Source of the DNA: JAJEBT01 sp965221485
GTDB taxonomy: Bacteria; Pseudomonadota; Alphaproteobacteria; MPNO01; UBA830
DNA: 64,000 bases
Assembly: GCA_965221485.1 (NCBI GenBank)
Contig: OZ244893.1
Span: 186,001-250,000, forward strand
Direction of reading: 5' to 3'
Made by a program: the position numbers and the translations under genes. The notes beneath the pieces were generated by a model that did no database searches, had not been told where the DNA came from, and was given only the letters and a program-made list of their open reading frames with translations. Positions 56,603-64,000 of this stretch are shown in pieces (position 1 is the stretch's first letter; each line of letters starts with the position of its first letter).

Positions 56603-56752
56603 ATGGATTACGAGACGCTGCGCACCTTTGCTGCGACCTGGGGGCTGGTCGCACTTGTCATCATGTTTGCCGCCACCGTCCTTTACGCCCTGTGGCCCCG
56701 CAATCGCGACAAGTTCAGGGATGCCGCCGATATTCCGCTCAGGGACGACTGA
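56603..56752 (+). CDS. ccoQ: cbb3-type oxidase small subunit CcoQ
   Basis: A 49-residue single-span protein, too short for most gene finders: MDYETLRTFAATWGLVALVI then MFAATVLYALWPRNRDKF. The hydrophobic span followed by a basic YALWPxNR segment is characteristic of CcoQ, which stabilises the complex. The ATG has GGAG upstream, and the gene lies exactly between ccoO and ccoP. Confidence 0.93.
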   Translation: MDYETLRTFAATWGLVALVIMFAATVLYALWPRNRDKFRDAADIPLRDD

Positions 56753-56754
56753 AG

Positions 56755-57615
56755 ATGGCCGGGCCCGCCGCACCTGACCGTGAACCACCGACCACCGGCC
56801 ACGAATGGGACGGAATCAGGGAATATAACAACCCGCTGCCGCGATGGTGGCTCTGGGTGTTCTATGCCACCATCCTGTGGTCGATCGGCTACTGGATTGT
56901 CATGCCCGCATGGCCGCTGATCGACGGTTATACGCGAGGGGTGCTGGGCTACTCGCAACGCGCGGTTGTTGCGCGTCAGATTGAAGCTCACAAGGCTTCG
57001 CAGGCCGAATTCGTGGATCGCATATCCCGGGCGTCACTTGAGGAAATTCGTACCGATCCCGAACTGCTGGCGTTCGCCCTCGCCGGCGGCCGCTCTGCGT
57101 TTGCCGTCAACTGTTCGCAATGCCACGGTGCCGGAGCTGAGGGTGCGGCCGGTTATCCCAATCTCAACGATGACGATTGGCTGTGGGGCGGAACCCTGGA
57201 GCAGATCGCTTACACGATTCGGCACGGAGTCCGTAATGATTCTGATGACGCCAGAGTAAGCGAGATGCCCGCTTTCGGGGCTGAAGAGTTGCTCGAACCG
57301 GAGCAGATCGATGATGTGGTCCGCTACGTAATGGCGCTGTCTGCCGGCCGTGAGGATATCGGGGACCTCCCGGGAGCCGGGATTTTTGCGGAACAGTGCG
57401 CGGTTTGTCACGGTGAGGACGGCCGCGGCAACATGGAACTCGGGGCACCCAACCTGACGGACGGAATCTGGTTGCACGGGGGCGATTTTGCATCAATCCG
57501 GAACCAGGTGTGGCGGTCGCGGGCGGGCGTGATGCCAGGTTGGGGCAACCGCCTTTCGCCGGAACAGATCAAGCAACTTGCAGTCTATGTGCATGCGCTC
57601 GGCGGTGGGCAGTAG
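56755..57615 (+). CDS. ccoP: cbb3-type oxidase subunit III (dihaem cytochrome c)
   Basis: Electron-entry subunit, 286 residues from the ATG at 56755, two bases after ccoQ (the frame opens at 56692). N-terminal WDGIREYNNPLPRWWLWVFY leads into one membrane span. Two haem c motifs follow, CSQCH (VNCSQCHGAGAEGAAGYPNL) and CAVCH (EQCAVCHGEDGRGN), each with a downstream Met (SEMPAFG, GVMPGWG). Confidence 0.96.
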   Translation: MAGPAAPDREPPTTGHEWDGIREYNNPLPRWWLWVFYATILWSIGYWIVMPAWPLIDGYTRGVLGYSQRAVVARQIEAHKASQAEFVDRISRASLEEIRTDPELLAFALAGGRSAFAVNCSQCHGAGAEGAAGYPNLNDDDWLWGGTLEQIAYTIRHGVRNDSDDARVSEMPAFGAEELLEPEQIDDVVRYVMALSAGREDIGDLPGAGIFAEQCAVCHGEDGRGNMELGAPNLTDGIWLHGGDFASIRNQVWRSRAGVMPGWGNRLSPEQIKQLAVYVHALGGGQ

Positions 57616-57683
57616 CAAGCGGCTCAGCCGCGCGTCGCCACAGACCGGTTGCGATCATTGGCAACCGCGGGCGGAACCCGATC

Positions 57684-59177
57684 ATGATGGAAACTGCATC
57701 CAGCGCTGCTGACCCGCTTGCGGCCGTCCCGTCTGTCGAGAAAATCGATGCCCAGGCGGTCAATGCCGCCGCAAGGCGCTCGCTTTACGAGAAACGCAGG
57801 AAGATCTATCCAAGCACCGTCCGCGGCCGCTGGCGGACTGCGAAATGGTCCATCCTTGTCGCAACCCTCGGTCTCTACTATGTGCTGCCCTGGATTCGTT
57901 GGGACCGGGGCCTGACGGCGCCTGATCAGGCAGTCCTGGTCGATTTCCCGGGGCGCCGGTTCTATTTCTTCTTCATCGAAATCTGGCCCCAGGAAATCTA
58001 CTATGTGACCGGTCTTCTTGTTATGGCCGCGCTCACGCTGTTTCTTGTGACCTGCATTGCCGGGCGGGTCTGGTGTGGATATGCCTGTCCGCAAACGGTT
58101 TGGACAGACCTGTTCCTGTGGGTGGAACGCCTGGTGGAGGGTGACCGAAATACCCGTATGCGGCTCGATCGGGCGAAATGGTCGGTTTCCAAGCTGACCC
58201 GACGGATCGTCAAGCACAGCCTGTGGTTGCTGATCGCAATTTGCACGGGTGGTGCCTGGGTGTTTTATTTTGGCGATGCACCGACGCTTGCTGAACAACT
58301 CTTGCGGTTCGAGGCACCCCTTGTCTCTTATGTGTTCATCGGCATTCTGACTTTCACGACCTATATGCTTGCCGGCCTTGCCCGGGAGCAGGTCTGCACC
58401 TTCATGTGTCCCTGGCCCCGGATCCAGGGGGCCATGCTCGACGAGCATTCGATGCTGGTCACCTATCGCTCACGACGCGGCGAGCCCCGCGGGTCGCACA
58501 AACGGGGCGACAGCTGGGAGGGAAGAGGCGACTGCATCGACTGCAACAGCTGTGTTGCCGCCTGTCCGATGGGGATCGATATCCGGGATGGCAATCAGCT
58601 GGAGTGCATCAACTGTGCGTTATGTGTCGATGCGTGCGACACAATCATGGATCGTGTCGGTCGGCCGCGAGGCCTGATTGCCTATGACACCATGGCAGGC
58701 CTTGACGCGCCGCCCCGGCACACAGATGCGTCGGCGCTGCCTTCCGGACTGCGACTGGTTCGCCCGCGCACCATACTCTATTCGGTGCTGATCGTCCTGG
58801 TCGGGGTGGTCATGCTGACCGCTCTCATGTCCAGATCAGACACACAACTCAGCGTTCTGCCCGACCGCAATCCGCTTTGGGTCCAGCTGACCGATGGCAG
58901 CATTCGCAACGGCTATACCGTCAAGATCCTGAACAAGCTTCAGGAAACCCGCCATTTTCAATTTCTGATCAATGGCCTTCCCGGGGCCAGTCTTCAGGTC
59001 GTGGGAGCACCGGATAGCGAAATCACAAGCGACCCGGGACGCCTCACCACGCTTCGGGCCTATGTGGCCGTGCCTCCCGGTTCCTCGGGCGCCCCCGCCG
59101 AATTTGACATCGTTCTCCGGGATCGTGACAGCGGAGCGCGTTATGTGACAACCACGACATTCAGGAGACCCGGATGA
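57684..59177 (+). CDS. ccoG: cbb3 oxidase assembly protein CcoG (polyferredoxin)
   Basis: Membrane Fe-S protein needed for copper delivery in cbb3 assembly, 497 residues. Several membrane segments (KWSILVATLGLYYVLPWIRW, VTGLLVMAALTLFLVTCIAG) precede cytoplasmic cluster motifs: CGYACPQTVW, CTFMCPWPRIQG, CIDCNSCVAACPMGI and CINCALCVDACDTIM. A C-terminal periplasmic Ig-like domain follows a last membrane span (TILYSVLIVLVGVVMLTALM). Two adjacent ATGs at 57684 and 57687 fit. The stop overlaps ccoH (ATGA). Confidence 0.95.
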   Translation: MMETASSAADPLAAVPSVEKIDAQAVNAAARRSLYEKRRKIYPSTVRGRWRTAKWSILVATLGLYYVLPWIRWDRGLTAPDQAVLVDFPGRRFYFFFIEIWPQEIYYVTGLLVMAALTLFLVTCIAGRVWCGYACPQTVWTDLFLWVERLVEGDRNTRMRLDRAKWSVSKLTRRIVKHSLWLLIAICTGGAWVFYFGDAPTLAEQLLRFEAPLVSYVFIGILTFTTYMLAGLAREQVCTFMCPWPRIQGAMLDEHSMLVTYRSRRGEPRGSHKRGDSWEGRGDCIDCNSCVAACPMGIDIRDGNQLECINCALCVDACDTIMDRVGRPRGLIAYDTMAGLDAPPRHTDASALPSGLRLVRPRTILYSVLIVLVGVVMLTALMSRSDTQLSVLPDRNPLWVQLTDGSIRNGYTVKILNKLQETRHFQFLINGLPGASLQVVGAPDSEITSDPGRLTTLRAYVAVPPGSSGAPAEFDIVLRDRDSGARYVTTTTFRRPG

Positions 59178-59686
59178 CGCAGAGAGCCCCGGCGGCAAGG
59201 CAGGTGCGCTGGTGGTCGATGAGCCGGCTGACGGGACGCCGTGTCCTTGTCATTCTCTGCTTCTTCTTCGGGTGTGTATTCGCTGTCAACGGTGTCTTTC
59301 TCTATCTGGCTCTCGACAGCCACCCGGGAACGACGGCTGTGGACGCATACCGGGAAGGGCTCGGCTATAACAGGACCCTTGAGCGGGCTGAACTCCAGAA
59401 GGAACGCGGTTGGGACGCCCGGATCGGAAATGAGGGCGGTCATGTGCTGCTTCGGGTCACCGACATGGCGGGCTCGCCGGTGACGGATCTCAGGGGACTG
59501 GCCCGGACCGGACGTCCGGCAAGCGCCCGGGAAGACCGTACGGTAGAACTGGTGGAAATCGCACCAGGCATCTACCGCCCCGCCGGCGCATCCCTGAAAG
59601 CCGGGCGCTGGCAGGTGGTCTTCGAGGTGACTGACCCGGCCGGTCATCCGTTCCGGTGGGAGGGACAAGTCATGGTGGCACCGTGA
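59174..59686 (+). CDS. ccoH: cbb3 oxidase assembly protein CcoH/FixH
   Basis: A 170-residue protein with one N-terminal membrane span (VLVILCFFFGCVFAVNGVFL) and a periplasmic domain starting near YREGLGYNRTLERAELQKER, which is the FixH signature. It stabilises CcoNO during assembly. The ATG overlaps ccoG by four bases, and the stop overlaps the GTG of ccoI. Confidence 0.92.
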   Translation: MTQRAPAARQVRWWSMSRLTGRRVLVILCFFFGCVFAVNGVFLYLALDSHPGTTAVDAYREGLGYNRTLERAELQKERGWDARIGNEGGHVLLRVTDMAGSPVTDLRGLARTGRPASAREDRTVELVEIAPGIYRPAGASLKAGRWQVVFEVTDPAGHPFRWEGQVMVAP

Positions 59687-61932
59687 ATCCGGCTGGTGAG
59701 GGACAGCTGTCATCGAAAATGACCGCGGCTTTGTCCGAAGACTACAGTGCGTTTGTCACCCGCAGTTCGCCGGGAGAAGACTCGCTCAACCTGCTGATCA
59801 ACGATGTTCACTGTGCCGGATGTATCGCCACTGTGGAGCGTGCCATGCAGGCCATGCCGGGTGTGATAATGGCACGGGTCAACCTGTCCACCCGCCGGCT
59901 GGCACTTCGCTGGCGCGCGGGTGAGGGCAATCCGGCAGACATCATCAATCGGCTTGAGGCGCTCGGCTATCCCGCTATCCCCTGCAACTCCGGGTTGATT
60001 GCGAAGACCCCTCGATCCGACGAACAGTTCCTGCTGCGGTCACTGGCGGTCGCAGGTTTCGCCGCCGGAAACGTGATGTTGCTCTCGGTCGCGGTCTGGG
60101 CAGGGGTTTTCACGGGCATGGCAGACACGACCCGGGAACTGATGCACTGGGTTTCTGCGCTGATTGCGCTTCCCGTCATCGTCTGGTCGGGGCGCCCGTT
60201 CTTTTATTCGGCGGCAAGGGCCGTCAGGGCCGGGCGGCTCAACATGGACGTTCCCATCTCGGTGGCGCTCGTCGTCACCGCTGGAATCAGTTTGTTCGAA
60301 GTGTTGAACAAGGGGCCCGAAGTCTACTTCGATGCGGCCGTCATGCTGTTGTTCTTCCTTCTTGTCGGCCGCTATCTTGACGCCAGAACCCGCGGGCTGA
60401 TGCGGTCAACGGTAGAGAACCTGGCCGCAATGGCGGCGAGGCCCGCCACAGTCATTGGCACCGATGGGTCTCGCGAGCGCTTGCCGGCCCATGCTGTGGA
60501 CACAGGTTGCACGGTCCTGGTTGCTGCCGGAGAGCGCCTGCCGGTCGACGGGATCATTCGCACCGGACAAACCTCCATTGACCGAAGCCTTCTGACCGGG
60601 GAAAGCGTGCCGACAGGCGCCGGACCCGGTGACGCGGTCTATGCGGGAACCGTGAATTGCGGCGATTCGATCACACTGACAGCGACCGCCACAGGGGAAG
60701 GAACGGTGCTGGCCGAAATCGTGCGGCTGGTAGAAGCGGCCGAACAGAACCGGTCACGATACGTTCGGTTTGCCGACAGGGCCGCGCGCTTCTATTCGCC
60801 TGTCGTCTATGTGATGGCCGGACTGACGTTTGCCGGATGGTGGTTGGTCGGCGCCGTCACCGGACACGAGGCCCTGCTGATCGCAGTTTCGGTATTGATC
60901 ATCACCTGTCCGTGCGCGCTCGGTCTTGCGGTTCCTGCGGTTCAGGTCATGGCTTGCAGCCGTCTCCTTCGTCACGGAGTGCTGGTCAAGAACGGTGACG
61001 CCCTGGAGCGGCTGGCGGGCATCGACGCGGTCGTGCTCGACAAGACCGGTACGATGACACTCGGCCGGCCGGAGCCGGTCATGGACGGGGGGTTGCCCGA
61101 AGATGAACTCGGACTCGCTGCCTCGCTTGCCGCCTCGAGCCGTCATCCCCTTTGCCAGGCGCTGGCCAGAATGACGGGATCCGTCAGGGTCCGCCCCGAT
61201 GTTCGCGAGCAGCCGGGATCGGGGCTTGTGACGACGGTCGGGGACCGGGAAGTCCGGCTTGGTAACAAGGACTGGTGCGGGATCACTGAAGAAGACACCC
61301 GCCGGTACGGCCCGGAGACAGATCATGACGGGCCCGAATTGTGGTTTCGGCAAGAAGGGGCGGCAGCGTTCCGGATCGGATTTACCGATGCGCTTCGCGA
61401 GGACGCAGGTGATTTTGTCAGCTGGCTCCGGACCCGGGGCTTCCGTGTTGTCCTGTTGTCCGGTGACCGAGCTCCGGCCGTGAGCCATCTTGCATCAAGG
61501 ACGGGTATTGCGGAGTGGTACGGCGATGCCCGCCCGCAGGACAAGCTCGCCCGGCTGGATGCCCTGAAACGGGCCGGTCACCGGGTATTGATGATTGGTG
61601 ACGGCCTGAACGATGCGCCGTCGCTTGCGGCGGCGGACGCCTCGATTTCCCCCGCTGACGGGGCCGATCTGGCCCAGACATCGGCGGATATCCTGTTTCA
61701 GGGTGAGCGGCTTGAAAGTGTGGCGGTGGTTATCGGGATCGCTCACCGCGCGAAGCGTCTGGTTCTCCAGAACTTTGTTCTCGCAGCAGGCTACAATGCG
61801 ATTGCGGTTCCGCTGGCGGTGGCGGGACTGGTCACGCCCCTGATCGCGGCCGCGGCCATGTCGGCCTCCTCCATTGTCGTGACCCTGAATGCGCTGCGGC
61901 TCGCGCGTGGCGGCGGGAGGCCGTTCCAGTGA
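59683..61932 (+). CDS. ccoI: copper-transporting P1B-ATPase for cbb3 assembly
   Basis: Exports copper for insertion into the oxidase (CopA2/FixI type), about 749 residues from the GTG overlapping the ccoH stop; an ATG at 59719 is an alternative. An N-terminal metal-binding domain has VHCAGCIATVERAM. The transmembrane metal site is CPC in IITCPCALGLAVPAVQVMAC. The phosphorylation motif is VLDKTGTMTLGRPEPV, the actuator motif LTGESVPTGAG, and the hinge MIGDGLNDAPSLAAAD. It has eight predicted membrane segments. Confidence 0.95.
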   Translation: MNPAGEGQLSSKMTAALSEDYSAFVTRSSPGEDSLNLLINDVHCAGCIATVERAMQAMPGVIMARVNLSTRRLALRWRAGEGNPADIINRLEALGYPAIPCNSGLIAKTPRSDEQFLLRSLAVAGFAAGNVMLLSVAVWAGVFTGMADTTRELMHWVSALIALPVIVWSGRPFFYSAARAVRAGRLNMDVPISVALVVTAGISLFEVLNKGPEVYFDAAVMLLFFLLVGRYLDARTRGLMRSTVENLAAMAARPATVIGTDGSRERLPAHAVDTGCTVLVAAGERLPVDGIIRTGQTSIDRSLLTGESVPTGAGPGDAVYAGTVNCGDSITLTATATGEGTVLAEIVRLVEAAEQNRSRYVRFADRAARFYSPVVYVMAGLTFAGWWLVGAVTGHEALLIAVSVLIITCPCALGLAVPAVQVMACSRLLRHGVLVKNGDALERLAGIDAVVLDKTGTMTLGRPEPVMDGGLPEDELGLAASLAASSRHPLCQALARMTGSVRVRPDVREQPGSGLVTTVGDREVRLGNKDWCGITEEDTRRYGPETDHDGPELWFRQEGAAAFRIGFTDALREDAGDFVSWLRTRGFRVVLLSGDRAPAVSHLASRTGIAEWYGDARPQDKLARLDALKRAGHRVLMIGDGLNDAPSLAAADASISPADGADLAQTSADILFQGERLESVAVVIGIAHRAKRLVLQNFVLAAGYNAIAVPLAVAGLVTPLIAAAAMSASSIVVTLNALRLARGGGRPFQ

Positions 61933-62195
61933 ACATGCTGCTGATCCTGATCCCTGCAGCCCTGCTGCTTGGCCTTGCCGGGCTGGCAGCATTTCTCTGG
62001 GCGTTGCGCAGCGGCCAGTTCGAGGACCTTGAGGGCGCGTCGGTAAGAATTCTTATCGAAGACGATGAACCAACCGAAAATGATTACCCCGACCGCGAAC
62101 AGCGGTCAGCATCTCCGGAACAGCCCGTCCCGGCCGGGCCAGCTGCACCACCTCAGGCGGAGGAGCGGTCGGAAGCGCCGAGGACGTCCCGGTAA
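61929..62195 (+). CDS. ccoS: cbb3 oxidase assembly protein CcoS
   Basis: An 88-residue protein with one membrane span (LLILIPAALLLGLAGLAAFL) followed by WALRSGQFEDLEGASVRIL, the CcoS hallmark. It is longer than the usual 50-60 residues because of a Pro/Glu/Ala-rich tail. The GTG overlaps the ccoI stop (GTGA); an ATG at 61935 is possible. Its last 43 bases overlap the convergent DUF2189 gene. Confidence 0.9.
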   Translation: MNMLLILIPAALLLGLAGLAAFLWALRSGQFEDLEGASVRILIEDDEPTENDYPDREQRSASPEQPVPAGPAAPPQAEERSEAPRTSR

Positions 62196-62935
62196 CAGTG
62201 CCAGGTGGCATGGCCGAGCAGCGGGAAAATCACGACCAGCCCCAAAAACAATGTCGCGATGGCCACCGCAGTGAACAGCGAAATCAGCCACGCCCATAGC
62301 GCCATGGGCAGGAAATTCTGGCGGATCGCCTGAAGGCTCGCGATGATGGCGGTCATCGCATCCACGTCCCGATCCAGGATCAGGGGAATGGACACCGCCG
62401 AAATGGCGTAGGCGGCGAACGCCAGGACCGCCCCGACCGCCGTGCCAATTGCCAGAAATATGACCCCCTGGAATGACAGGAACAGAGATTCAAAGAGAAT
62501 GGAAAGCGGCGGCGTTCCGGTTCCGAAAAACAAGGCGAACAAGAGTGTGGCGATCCGGATCCAGAGCATGGCGAAGAGCACCAGTGCCAGACCCATATAG
62601 GCGAGCTGCAAGGGCGCCCGACCCACAGCGGCGAAGATCTCGGAAAAACGGAAAGAGGTGCCTTGCTGGTAACGCCGGCTCATTTCGTACAGGCTCACGG
62701 CCAGGATGGGGCCACCGAACATAAAACCGGTTGCAAGGGGCAGGAGGAGGTAAATCACATCCAGCCACAAGAGGCAGAGTACGACGATATAGCTCAGTAT
62801 TGTCACGAGAGCGCCGTAGCCAAGACTGATTCCGGGACGGGTCCACAAATCCCGCCAACCCTGGCCGAGCCAGCTCCAGACATTGTCTGATCGAACCGTG
62901 TGAAACTGGAGATCGTTGAGCGTGACCGCCGTCAT
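62153..62935 (-). CDS. DUF2189 multispan membrane protein
   Basis: About 260 residues from the ATG at 62935 (the frame opens at 62959). Six hydrophobic segments, and the DUF2189 pattern: a start like VWSWLGQGWRDLWTRPGISL, then FGGPILAVSLYEMSRRYQQG, IPLILDRDVDAMTAIIASLQ and FPLLGHATWHCYRDVLG. Function unknown. These genes often lie near cytochrome oxidase genes. It is convergent with, and overlaps, ccoS. Confidence 0.9.
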   Translation of the reverse strand: MTAVTLNDLQFHTVRSDNVWSWLGQGWRDLWTRPGISLGYGALVTILSYIVVLCLLWLDVIYLLLPLATGFMFGGPILAVSLYEMSRRYQQGTSFRFSEIFAAVGRAPLQLAYMGLALVLFAMLWIRIATLLFALFFGTGTPPLSILFESLFLSFQGVIFLAIGTAVGAVLAFAAYAISAVSIPLILDRDVDAMTAIIASLQAIRQNFLPMALWAWLISLFTAVAIATLFLGLVVIFPLLGHATWHCYRDVLGASDRSSA

Positions 62936-63439
62936 CCGAATGCTCCCTGCGCGACCCAAGCCGCATCTGTCGTCCCGAAGCCAAGCCTTGTCAGGCTACA
63001 GCCATTTGCGGCAAGCAGGCAAGCGGGTTCGCGAAACGCCATCTCTCTCCTCGGCAAAATACTCACATGGCCGCAGAGGCGCCACATGTTGCGGGTTGTG
63101 TGAACCTGCGCGTGATGAGTTGCAGGATCCGCAAGATCACAATCCATTGATTTCCGGTCAGGAAGCGAAGATCCGGACATTCTGCATATCGCCAGACATT
63201 CGGGGCCTGGCGGATGCTGGCCCCCGGTTTCGGGAGGGCCCGTCCACGTCCGGTCCCAACGCTCGCCCGTGAATCGGAACCCGGTGTCAGGTCGGGGCGA
63301 GCCACGCCCGTTCATTCGGCGCAAATGCGCCTGTCCGCTGTCCGGAGCCTTGCCTATGCGATGCCCTCCGAAACGGTGGTCCGGTGCTTCGCATGGCCAC
63401 ATGTCCGGTTTGCAGCCTCGCCCGTCGGAAACCTCCGGG
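62936..63439. other. gap before the final partial gene
   Basis: About 500 bp; no supported gene or site. Confidence 0.4.
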
Positions 63440-64000
63440 TTACGCCCCGAAGGTAAAACGACTGCCCAGATTGGAACCGACGAGGCGATCCGGCATGCGT
63501 TGTTTCATAAGCTCGATAAATCCGGTTCCTGTGCAATGCATCGGGATCACAACGTCCGGTTCAAGAAGTTCGAGCTCGTCAACCGTGTGCTGGATGTAAT
63601 CGGGCTTGGACATGCCAAGGTGAAACCCTCCGACCACGGCATGCAGCTGGTCGGTTCCGGCAACCGCCATGGCTGTCTTGACCGAGTTTACAATTCCGGC
63701 ATGGCCGCAGGATGAAATAACGACAAGTCCGCGGTCGCGCACGAGGTAACAGGTCGCGTGCTCTTCGGGATGGCTGTCCGATACGAGCTTGCCCTGTCGT
63801 TCCTCTTCCGTGAAATGATCGGGCGCCTCCAGCATCGAACCGCCCGTGACCTGTTCGAAGGACTCCCGGGCGATGTAGCCGCTGGTGAAGGCGCCGTCGA
63901 GGGCGAGTGGTCCGCCACAACATACCGGGGTGACCGACTGGGCGGTGAGGGCGGTCCGATCCGGAGCCCCCCAGCACACAAATTCCGGTTTGCCACCGTC
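63440..64000 (-). CDS. metallo-beta-lactamase-fold protein, COG1237-like (partial, 5' end outside window)
   Basis: The C-terminal about 186 residues of a cytoplasmic MBL-fold hydrolase. The frame is open to the right edge (ending there as DGGKPEFVCWGAPDRTALTA), so the N-terminal zinc motif HxHxDH is off-window. ERQGKLVSDSHPEEHATCYL, GLVVISSCGHAGIVNSVKTA, AVVGGFHLGMSKPDYIQHTV and VVIPMHCTGTGFIELMK match the family named 7,8-dihydropterin-6-yl-methyl-aminobenzene-phosphate synthase (COG1237). The substrate is uncertain. Confidence 0.85.
   Translation of the reverse strand, partial: DGGKPEFVCWGAPDRTALTAQSVTPVCCGGPLALDGAFTSGYIARESFEQVTGGSMLEAPDHFTEEERQGKLVSDSHPEEHATCYLVRDRGLVVISSCGHAGIVNSVKTAMAVAGTDQLHAVVGGFHLGMSKPDYIQHTVDELELLEPDVVIPMHCTGTGFIELMKQRMPDRLVGSNLGSRFTFGA

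Noticed and set aside
1..64000. CRISPR arrays, rRNA and tRNA genes
   Set aside because: No regularly spaced repeats and no recognisable rRNA or tRNA sequences were seen. A tRNAscan and Rfam search would settle it.

Overview
The window is a high-GC segment that looks alphaproteobacterial, of a Rhodospirillales-like type. The reasons are a gene order pmbA, msbA, DUF374 acyltransferase, waaA, lpxK, late acyltransferase for lipid A/Kdo synthesis, a full ccoNOQP-ccoGHIS high-affinity oxidase cluster, a soluble NAD-linked formate dehydrogenase, and frequent GTG/TTG starts. The organism has an LPS outer membrane and can respire at low oxygen. No rRNA, tRNA or CRISPR array was recognised.

Layout. 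0-2.8 kb: the tail of a conjugation-type region (coupling protein TraG/VirD4 plus an anchored partner). 3.5-11.9 kb: aromatic-acid CoA genes (a monooxygenase/old-yellow-enzyme fusion, a PaaK-type CoA ligase, a 2-hydroxychromene-2-carboxylate-isomerase-like protein), an SLT-domain lipoprotein and an IS1634-type insertion sequence. 12.5-19.2 kb: two convergent copies of an unusual lipoprotein gene (here called A and B) with a decayed IS copy between them. 20-34 kb: housekeeping and energy genes (DUF3553, formate dehydrogenase, UbiD, PmbA, the LPS operon). 34.2-42.1 kb: sparse, decayed-looking DNA with an alkyl-sulfatase-like gene and the third lipoprotein copy (C). 42-50 kb: M23 peptidase, xseA, purD, EamA exporter, sterol-desaturase family, HpcH aldolase, SDR. 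50.4-54.2 kb: accessory debris (Rpn-type nuclease, broken AbiE toxin-antitoxin pair, ParE-like fragment). 54.2-62.2 kb: the cbb3 oxidase operon. The window ends with a DUF2189 membrane protein and a partial metallo-beta-lactamase-fold gene.

The most unusual system is the three-member lipoprotein family A, B and C. Each has a lipobox signal peptide, a stalk of several hundred mostly alanine-rich, coiled-coil-like residues, and a beta-rich C-terminal head of about 250-275 residues. The heads end in a motif resembling the last barrel of TbpB-type surface lipoproteins. B and C share a nearly identical stalk of about 1.4 kb at DNA level but have strongly different heads, which points to recombination that keeps the stalk uniform while heads vary. 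B and C lie in inverted orientation around about 20 kb that contains the formate dehydrogenase and LPS genes, so recombination between them could invert that block and swap heads. All three share a promoter, an upstream flank and a hairpin about 110 bp after the stop codon.
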